This document shows, piece by piece, positions 1 to 4,812 of a stretch of DNA of 10,533 nucleotides. How positions within the stretch are numbered: position 1 is the stretch's first letter; every line of letters begins with the position of its first letter. Below the pieces are notes generated by a model. The model was not told the DNA's origin and did not search any database. It was given only the letters and a program-made list of their open reading frames with translations. The position numbers and the translations under genes were made by a program. Source of the stretch: Bacillota bacterium (GTDB lineage: Bacteria; Bacillota; Clostridia; Christensenellales; Borkfalkiaceae). The stretch spans positions 1 to 10,533 of the forward strand of contig JAEYEN010000023.1 of the NCBI GenBank assembly GCA_023403375.1. The letters are read 5' to 3'.

Positions 1-190
1 TAAAGAATTCGAATATTTATCAAAGGGCTTTTATATGGCGGAAACATGGGAAGAAGTATCTGACTATGTAAAACAGATAAAGAACGGAAACGATGTTTTG
101 GCGACCGTCAGAAAAGAAATGATAAAAGAATTTATGAAGGAACACTTATCGAGTTCAAAAAGAATTGTAGATTTTGTTTTAAGTCATTAA
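1..190 (+). CDS. C-terminal end of a possible CDP-glycerol glycerophosphotransferase-like protein (5' partial)
   Basis: An open frame enters the window at base 2 and ends with TAA at 188-190, giving about 62 residues. The visible tail contains the stretch KGFYMAETWEEVSDYV, then a charged helix with RKEMIKEFMKEHL, and closes with SSSKRIVDFVLSH. A 'helix, short loop, S..RIvdf.l' ending resembles the C-terminus of CDP-glycerol:glycerophosphate glycerophosphotransferases and related wall-polymer or capsule transferases of Bacillota. No catalytic motif lies in the window, so the family call is tentative; another GT-B-fold transferase would fit equally well. The coding frame is supported by continuity to the window edge and by the strong terminator 23 bases after the stop. 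The gene is likely cytoplasmic or membrane-associated and unrelated to the minus-strand gene that converges on it. Confidence 0.45.
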   Translation, partial: KEFEYLSKGFYMAETWEEVSDYVKQIKNGNDVLATVRKEMIKEFMKEHLSSSKRIVDFVLSH

Positions 191-212
191 AACTAAAAAA
201 TTTAATAAAAAT

Positions 213-247
213 AAAAAGTCGCGCCGGGTAAAGGCGCGGCTTTTTTT
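213..247. terminator. Bidirectional intrinsic terminator between convergent genes
   Basis: An 8-bp GC-rich stem is formed by 218-225 (GTCGCGCC) and 233-240 (GGCGCGGC, with one T-G pair), around a 7-nt loop. It is followed by seven T at 241-247 on the + strand. On the minus strand the A run at 213-217 becomes a T run, so the same hairpin can end the plus-strand gene (stop 188-190) and the converging minus-strand surface-protein gene (stop 330-332). Confidence 0.85.
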
Positions 248-329
248 GATGTGTTCTTATTAAAATTCCTTATTATTGCGTTGTGCTTTTTACTGCTAAC
301 AAAAGGTTTGTGTGCGTTGTAAACGCTCG

Positions 330-1082
330 TTATTTATTTTTATATTTTTTTACAAACATTATAAACAAAATTACCGAAAGCGAAATCACAGACAGAACTA
401 TTACCGAACAACTATCTTTATAAAAACTTCCGCAGCCGCTTTTTGTGCCGTTTCCGTTTTCAACGTTGTCGTTTGTTCCGCTATCATTGATAGCGGTGTA
501 AACTGCGTTTACCGTAACGTCGCCGCCGCTTAAAACATATTCTTCCCATTCGCCGTTATAACCTGCTTTTTGCGGAACTTCGGGCGGGGTAACGTCGTTT
601 GCGGTAGAGAGCGTGTAGGGTAGGTTGTTGCCGATTTTTACACCGTCCGCATAAAAGGAAACGTAATAGATTTTTTCGTAGACGGCTTTTATAACTTTAT
701 CGCCGCCGTCCAAAACGTAATTTTCCCACCGAGCCGTATATCCTTGTTTTTCGGGGACGGTCGGCTCGATTATTCCCGATTTATCGAAAATGGTGTAGGT
801 AAGAACTTTGCCTATTTGTCTGCCCAGAGAGATAAACGTTACAGTAAAAATTTCGTCTTCGTAAAATAATTCCGCAAACTGGTCCTGCGGCTTAGTTAAG
901 TCGTAAACCCACTTGCCGACTTTACCGTTCTTTTGCGGAACGGAAGGTTCTTTATCTTTAATGGAAGTAGTGGTTAAATTAAATTCGACCGACCTGATTA
1001 TAAGACCGTTTGTGTTTCTGAATTTTATAGAATAATTTATCGGCGTGTAGATTGCCGTAACCGTAAAGTCACCCTTTGGCAT
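330..1082 (-). CDS. C-terminal part of interrupted surface protein: InlB-B-like repeats and membrane anchor
   Basis: This segment is 250 codons from the first ATG after the in-frame stop, ending in TAA at 330-332. Residues 1-15 are the tail of the first repeat. Three further units follow at about 16-78, 79-138 and 139-198. The last two align well (P.VP.K.GY...WE.YVL.GGD, then AVY..I), as in InlB-B/Listeria-Bacteroides (Flg_new) repeats of surface proteins. A short Asn/Gly/Ser-rich linker leads to KSGCGSFYKDS. A hydrophobic helix then runs at about 226-244, with a basic KKYKNK tip, so the C-terminus anchors the protein in the membrane. No LPXTG motif is present. No Shine-Dalgarno site precedes the ATG, so this is most likely the downstream half of the gene starting at 1964 and may not be expressed on its own. 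A bidirectional terminator lies about 90 bases downstream. Confidence 0.7.
   Translation of the reverse strand: MPKGDFTVTAIYTPINYSIKFRNTNGLIIRSVEFNLTTTSIKDKEPSVPQKNGKVGKWVYDLTKPQDQFAELFYEDEIFTVTFISLGRQIGKVLTYTIFDKSGIIEPTVPEKQGYTARWENYVLDGGDKVIKAVYEKIYYVSFYADGVKIGNNLPYTLSTANDVTPPEVPQKAGYNGEWEEYVLSGGDVTVNAVYTAINDSGTNDNVENGNGTKSGCGSFYKDSCSVIVLSVISLSVILFIMFVKKYKNK
351..410 (-). other. C-terminal GCGS-type membrane-anchor signal
   Basis: The encoded tail has a small-residue/Cys motif (SGCGS), about five residues, a hydrophobic helix of about 20 residues, then KKYKNK. This tripartite form resembles C-terminal anchoring signals of other surface proteins that lack LPXTG. Whether it is processed by a protease or is simply a membrane anchor cannot be told from sequence. 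Confidence 0.55.
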
Positions 1083-1271
1083 TACGGCGGGAATTTATTT
1101 ATCCCAACTGACGGTAAAACCTTCTTTTTGCGGCGTTACGCGTTTTTTTACCGCCGCGCCCGCCTTGTATTTATAAACGACGTTATGATTTTTATCGTCG
1201 TCCAGCGCATAGGTAAAGTTATAAAGATGGTCGGGGTTTTCGGTTTGTTCCGCCGAAAACGAAACTTTATA
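489..1271 (-). repeat. Four tandem InlB-B-like protein repeats
   Basis: Four units of about 60-78 residues are encoded at nt 1271-1038, 1037-849, 848-669 and 668-489. Each starts with an alternating aromatic/hydrophobic strand (YKVSF, YSIKF, FTVTF, YYVSF). In units 1, 3 and 4 a P.K.G(Y/F)...W segment follows and the unit closes with a strand ending A(I/V)Y. Unit 2 is the most diverged and lacks the GY. The first unit carries the in-frame stop. The repeats are divergent at DNA level, so recent slippage is not suggested. Confidence 0.7.
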
Positions 1272-1964
1272 CATATGAATTCCCATTCTCTGTAAAACTA
1301 TGCCGTTTTTGGTCTGGTTTTTTACCGTTTCGCTCCACGGCGAATCTTCGGCGGAAATCGTTTTATAGTCTACGTGTTTTAAGTAAATTTTAACGTATAG
1401 AAATGTACTGTTTGACAGGTACTCGGTTAAATCAACGTTCACGTCGTAAACCTTATTTTCATTTGCTTTGACGTTAGAATTATCTTCGTCAAAAGCATAA
1501 ACTCTGGTAAAAGAACGGTTATCCGCGCTCACTTCCACAAAAACGTCTATCGAATAGGTGTTTCCGTTGTTGTACCAATAATAGCCTGAATGATGTCCGT
1601 AAGAAAAATTGAGAGAAAGGGATAACGTGCTGAGATTGTAGCCGTTGTCTGCCGATATTTTATAGATTAAGTATCCGTCGCCGCCGTCTACGTATGCGCC
1701 CCAGACCGCACCGTTTACCAGACCGTTTGAATTATCGCTGTTCAGCGAGTAAACAAGGTTAGTTTTGGAATAAAAGTTTTTGGGGGTTTCTACGTCCGAC
1801 TTGGTAAAATCGTCCGATATATTAATGGTTGCGCCTTCTGCCCCGTAAGCGGCGTTAAACGCGTTTTTTGCGCAAAAATTAAAAATTAAAAAGGAAAGCA
1901 GGCAAAAAAACGTTACTGCCGAAAGAACGAATATTAACTTTTTACGACTGAAACTACTTTTCAT
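1095..1964 (-). CDS. N-terminal part of interrupted surface protein: signal peptide, beta-sandwich-like domain, start of first repeat
   Basis: This segment is 289 residues from the ATG at 1964. An upstream ATG at 2045 lies inside the likely promoter spacer and lacks a ribosome site, so the 1964 start is preferred: it gives a classic signal peptide (MKSSFSRKK followed by a long hydrophobic run ending near NAAYGAEG). After cleavage there is a domain of about 180 residues (nt about 1811-1272) with GYLIYKISADNGYNL, a YSIDVFVEVSADNRSF strand pair and a closing strand GIVLQRMGIHMY. This layout is typical of galactose-binding/discoidin-like beta-sandwich modules. It closely parallels the C-terminal domain of the divergent beta-helix protein. 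From nt 1271 the first InlB-B-like repeat begins and is cut by the TAA at 1095-1097. The protein is predicted to be extracellular; its ligand is unknown. The ribosome site is weak (AAGGGG about 14 nt upstream). Confidence 0.8.
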   Translation of the reverse strand: MKSSFSRKKLIFVLSAVTFFCLLSFLIFNFCAKNAFNAAYGAEGATINISDDFTKSDVETPKNFYSKTNLVYSLNSDNSNGLVNGAVWGAYVDGGDGYLIYKISADNGYNLSTLSLSLNFSYGHHSGYYWYNNGNTYSIDVFVEVSADNRSFTRVYAFDEDNSNVKANENKVYDVNVDLTEYLSNSTFLYVKIYLKHVDYKTISAEDSPWSETVKNQTKNGIVLQRMGIHMYKVSFSAEQTENPDHLYNFTYALDDDKNHNVVYKYKAGAAVKKRVTPQKEGFTVSWDK

Positions 1965-2035
1965 TTGAGCGCCCCGACCCCTTACCGTTATATTACGTAC
2001 TGCAATAAACATCGCAACATATTGCAATTTAAAAT

Positions 2036-2064
2036 ATTTTATCATTAAAAACAGTCGCTTTCAA
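2036..2064 (-). promoter_or_regulatory. Promoter of the repeat surface protein gene
   Basis: Read on the minus strand, a -35 TTGAAA (2064-2059) is followed by a 17-bp spacer and a -10 TAAAAT (2041-2036), with a TG at the extended -10 position. Transcription would start near 2029, about 65 nt ahead of the ATG at 1964. The ATG at 2045 would lie upstream of the transcript start, which rules it out as the start codon if this promoter is used. Confidence 0.65.
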
Positions 2065-2117
2065 GGGCTTTTGCCGAAATAAACGGTAAAAAGGTAAAAA
2101 TTATTTTAAAAACGCTA

Positions 2118-2146
2118 TTTATTTTTTGTTTTATATATGCTAAAAT
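2118..2146 (+). promoter_or_regulatory. Putative promoter of the beta-helix hydrolase gene
   Basis: An extended -10 of form TGC-TAAAAT sits at 2138-2146, preceded at 17 bp by a weak -35 (TTTATT, 2118-2123). The TGnTAAAAT form matches the -10 of the divergent gene. The predicted start near 2153 gives a leader of about 70 nt. Confidence 0.45.
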
Positions 2147-2159
2147 TAAAAGGAGATAA

Positions 2160-2177
2160 GTTATAGAAAACTATAAC
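2160..2177 (+). promoter_or_regulatory. Perfect inverted repeat at the start of the hydrolase leader
   Basis: GTTATAGAAAACTATAAC is a perfect 7-bp inverted repeat around an AAAA centre, placed just after the predicted transcription start and about 45 nt before the start codon. It could be a repressor operator or a small mRNA hairpin. It directly follows a ribosome-site-like AAAGGAGAT (2148-2156) that has no start codon at a usable distance. Confidence 0.4.
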
Positions 2178-2221
2178 AGAGTTGTAGAAATTGCAATGGC
2201 AATGCCCAAAAGGAGAGAAAA

Positions 2222-4486
2222 ATGCGCGGTAAAATTAAAGTTCTGGCAATTTTGTTTTTTGCCGTCGTTTCGTTTTCTGCCGTCTTTACGGTATATGCCG
2301 CTTTGAACGAAAAAAGCGGGTTTAATTACGATATAACCAAAGATTTTTTAGCCGACGAAGGCGAGATTAGTTCTTTTCAGTTCGGGGAAGACGCCTATTT
2401 TAAGTCTGCAAACGGAATTATAGATTTGAAAGACGGCAGTTCGATGACGCTTAAAGAGTTCGCCGCCCAGCCCGACGGCGGCAATAACGACGCAATTAAA
2501 TGCGGGCTTATCGAAGACCCGTATTATAACGTATATTTTACGGGCGGTAATAAGATTTACACCTATACGGTACCCACGGCGCGCGGCGAAGTTCAGTCCA
2601 TAGGCTATCTCGAAGCGGACGAAAACATGTTCCCGATAGAGATTTACGTAGAAAGCAAAGATTCCGACTACGAATTGATCGAAGCAAAAGTTATTCCCGA
2701 AAAATTAGGTGCGGACGCGAAAATTGAAAACGGGAGAGTGCGTTTTTCTGTTGATAAGGCGGATACTTACACCGTTTTGTTCAACGGGGAATACAATTTT
2801 TTAAGACCGCTTACGTTATTTGTAAGGCACCCGAAAAAATTCAACGCGCCTGCGGGGTATAAGGTTATAGAATACGGCGCGGGCGTGCATCATATAAAAA
2901 GCGGAACGGCGCTTGACAGCAACACGTATGTTTACTTGCACACGGGCGCATATCTTATATGCGACCAGCCGCTTGACGACGAAAGTTTTTCTATGCTTAA
3001 CGGTACCAAAGTGTGGACTGCGTTTTTTAGGGCGGTAGGAAAAAACAACTTAATTGTTGAAGGCAACGGCGTGATAGACTTTTCTTACGTTACGTATCAC
3101 GCTCGGGCACCTTTCAGTATACAGCAAAGCACCAATATAAAAATAAACGGCGTTACGGTTGTAAACCCCACGTCCTGGACGTTCGGAGTTCATGATTGCG
3201 AAAACGTGGAAATTAACGATTGCGCCATTTTGGGGTACAGGGTAACGGGCGACGGGTTTGCCATTTGCAACAGCAAAAACGTTACCGTTAAAAACTGTTT
3301 TGCGAGAGCGGGCGACGACGTGTTTGAAGTTAAAGCGACGGTAGAAGACTCGATTACCGGGACGGGCGGCAGCAACATAACCTTTTATAACTGTCAATCC
3401 TGGGCGGAAAAGACGAGAAGTTTCGGGTTCATTCAGGAAAGCGAAATGGACGTGGACGGCGTAACGTTCGATAGTTGCAGTGTTTTATATCAGCCGTCTT
3501 CCTGGGCGATGGGTACGGATAAGTACAGCGCGATGGGCGCGTTTGTGGTGATAGTGGGCGACCATTCCACGATTAAAAACATAACTTTCAAAAATTGCGA
3601 CGCATATTATTGCGTGGGGTTTGTGCTCAATATATCGCTTGCAGATAACTATTGGACGAGAAATAAAATAAACGGTTGCACGGGGCAGATTCACAACGTT
3701 ACGGTGGAGAACTTCCGATACAATTCGCTTAACGCAGAGTATTATGCCAAAATGCAGATTCAGAACAACAAACTTGCGGGAAGCAAAAAGTCCGATATGA
3801 CGGGTATAAAGTTTAAGGACGTGTGGATTGACGGCGTACCGATTTCGAGAACGGAAGATTTGAGTATTTTGTTCGTCGGGGCGGTTGATAAAGCGGACGT
3901 GGAACTTACCTGTTCCGACGGCGACAAAGATAAAATATTTATCGAAGACTGTTCGGGCGAGAAACACGTTTCGGAAGTGAACTTTAAGGAAATGTACGAT
4001 AACGACGCTGCAACCGATTTTTATTGTTATGAAAAGAGCGACGTGATTTATAAGTCGAGCGGTTCGTTTTCGGGAATAAGAGCGGCAAAAAGCATACCAA
4101 ATTCCAAAAACGAAAATTATTATAAAAAAGGGTATATTATCTATAAACTTTCGGCGGAAAGCGGACATAAAATAAAAGAGTTAAGGCTTAACCTTTTAAT
4201 GCGTAACTTCCATTTAAACCACGGGATATGTTACGATTGCGGCGTTAAGATATACTTATCCGACAGTGCGGATTTTAACGGGGCGAACACTAATTTTTGG
4301 GAAACTCGGCTTGTTGCGGAAAAAAGCGCGCGGAACGCAAGTTATAACGGTATTAACGTGTTTAACGTTTATTCTTCAAAAACGGGTGCGGAAGAGTTGT
4401 TTGTCAGATTTGAAATTACGAGCGACAGCAATAATTACGATTGGGTGAACTTATCGGAAATTGCGTTTTACGGACTTACAGACTGA
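2222..4486 (+). CDS. Secreted right-handed beta-helix glycoside hydrolase-like protein (GH28/GH49-like)
   Basis: The protein has 754 residues, starting at the ATG after a strong AAGGAG site (2210-2215). Residues 1-26 form a signal peptide ending VYA. Residues about 105-205 make a beta-rich N-terminal module. Residues about 210-250 contain a 'GAGVH...SNTYVYLHTGAYL' entry into the helix, as in GH28/GH49-type enzymes. A right-handed parallel beta-helix runs to about 545, with repeated 'NV.I..C' rungs. GH28-like catalytic positions are visible as TGDG (342-345, normally NTDG) and GDD (364-366). The GHG histidine segment appears replaced by RSFGF (399-403). Residues about 590-754 form a beta-sandwich-like module related to that of the divergent surface protein. 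There is no anchor, so the product is probably released. The substrate is unknown and is likely a plant, mucin or microbial polysaccharide; a lyase or non-pectin specificity is possible. Confidence 0.75.
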   Translation: MRGKIKVLAILFFAVVSFSAVFTVYAALNEKSGFNYDITKDFLADEGEISSFQFGEDAYFKSANGIIDLKDGSSMTLKEFAAQPDGGNNDAIKCGLIEDPYYNVYFTGGNKIYTYTVPTARGEVQSIGYLEADENMFPIEIYVESKDSDYELIEAKVIPEKLGADAKIENGRVRFSVDKADTYTVLFNGEYNFLRPLTLFVRHPKKFNAPAGYKVIEYGAGVHHIKSGTALDSNTYVYLHTGAYLICDQPLDDESFSMLNGTKVWTAFFRAVGKNNLIVEGNGVIDFSYVTYHARAPFSIQQSTNIKINGVTVVNPTSWTFGVHDCENVEINDCAILGYRVTGDGFAICNSKNVTVKNCFARAGDDVFEVKATVEDSITGTGGSNITFYNCQSWAEKTRSFGFIQESEMDVDGVTFDSCSVLYQPSSWAMGTDKYSAMGAFVVIVGDHSTIKNITFKNCDAYYCVGFVLNISLADNYWTRNKINGCTGQIHNVTVENFRYNSLNAEYYAKMQIQNNKLAGSKKSDMTGIKFKDVWIDGVPISRTEDLSILFVGAVDKADVELTCSDGDKDKIFIEDCSGEKHVSEVNFKEMYDNDAATDFYCYEKSDVIYKSSGSFSGIRAAKSIPNSKNENYYKKGYIIYKLSAESGHKIKELRLNLLMRNFHLNHGICYDCGVKIYLSDSADFNGANTNFWETRLVAEKSARNASYNGINVFNVYSSKTGAEELFVRFEITSDSNNYDWVNLSEIAFYGLTD

Positions 4487-4578
4487 AATTTTTTATCGCT
4501 TAATCGGCATTATTGCATTACTAAACTTTATGATACTTTATTACGTAATTAAAATTGGTTACGAAATTAAACTTATTG

Positions 4579-4613
4579 AGTTATCATAACTAAATTTGCC
4601 GAATTATCATAAT
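4579..4613. promoter_or_regulatory. Pair of TTATCATAA palindromes (possible operators)
   Basis: AGTTATCATAACT (4579-4591) is a perfect 6+1+6 palindrome. ATTATCATAAT (4603-4613) is a perfect 5+1+5 palindrome with the same TTATCATAA core, 23 bp centre to centre. A TATAAT (4628-4633) follows 18 bp after TTATCA (4604-4609), so the second palindrome could overlap a -35. The setting is AT-rich, so chance remains possible. Confidence 0.4.
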
Positions 4614-4640
4614 CAGAATTTTTGAATTATAATACTATGG

Positions 4641-4670
4641 AAAAAATCAAGGTTAAGCCTTGATTTTTTT
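4641..4670 (+). terminator. Intrinsic terminator after the hydrolase gene
   Basis: A perfect 12-bp stem (4641-4652 with 4658-4669) around the loop TTAAG ends in a run of seven T (4664-4670). It lies 155 nt after the TGA at 4484-4486, which is far for a simple terminator, and directly after a TATAAT box. It may therefore also act as an attenuator in a leader of the ABC transporter gene. Confidence 0.8.
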
Positions 4671-4709
4671 CGGTTTGACGATAGAAAACGGGTAAAAAAT
4701 TTAAGGTTA

Positions 4710-4749
4710 TTTAAATATTTAAAGGATATAATATGTAAAATTGTTTACA
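4710..4749 (+). promoter_or_regulatory. Putative ABC transporter promoter with overlapping dyads
   Basis: TATAAT at 4727-4732 is the best -10 upstream of the transporter; no good -35 is seen. Just before it is a 14-bp palindrome (4710-4723: TTTAAATATTTAAA). Just after it, at the expected transcription start, is TGTAAA-N4-TTTACA (4734-4749), a perfect 6-bp dyad in the position of a repressor operator. Confidence 0.45.
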
Positions 4750-4812
4750 GAATTATATTTTTTTGTTAAAATTTTGAAAAAATAAATATTTTCCGAAAGG
4801 CAGGTTTGAGTT

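Larger units (their letters stand above)
330..1964 (-). pseudogene. Secreted, membrane-anchored repeat surface protein interrupted by an in-frame TAA
   Basis: Read through position 1095-1097, the minus strand encodes one protein of about 544 codons. It has a signal peptide, a beta-rich N-terminal domain, four tandem InlB-B-like repeats, and a C-terminal transmembrane anchor. The two ORFs are in the same frame. The last residues before the stop are GFTVSWDK and the frame continues after it as IPAVMPKGDFTVTAIYT. Together they rebuild the usual 'W.(K)..IPa.MP.gD.tvtA.y' end of an InlB-B/Flg_new repeat, with TAA probably replacing a sense codon such as GAA or CAA. No ribosome site precedes the ATG at 1080-1082, so independent restart is unlikely. 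TAA is used as the normal stop by neighbouring genes. The options are a real nonsense mutation or phase-off allele, a sequencing error, or translational readthrough. The truncated product would be secreted but not anchored. Confidence 0.75.

Noticed and set aside
314..326. GCGTT-GTA-AACGC hairpin just after the surface-gene stop
   Set aside because: The stem is short and no T run follows; the stronger hairpin at 213-247 explains termination.
312..533. Plus-strand 73-residue ORF
   Set aside because: It is antisense to the repeat-protein C-terminus, with Phe/Lys-rich low-complexity content and no ribosome site.
1095..1097. Alternative genetic code reading TAA as sense
   Set aside because: TAA ends the ABC transporter, oxidoreductase and glycyl-tRNA synthetase genes at their normal family ends.
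1965..2045. Upstream start at 2045 extending the surface protein by 27 residues
   Set aside because: The extension would sit in front of the signal peptide, has no ribosome site, and overlaps the -35/-10 promoter.
2196..2300. Short ORF starting MAMPKRREK overlapping the hydrolase start
   Set aside because: It is out of frame with the real gene, lacks a ribosome site, and reads the signal-peptide coding DNA in another frame.
3050..4168. Minus-strand ORFs inside the hydrolase gene
   Set aside because: They are shadows of the plus-strand gene; products lack recognisable motifs and the starts lack ribosome sites.
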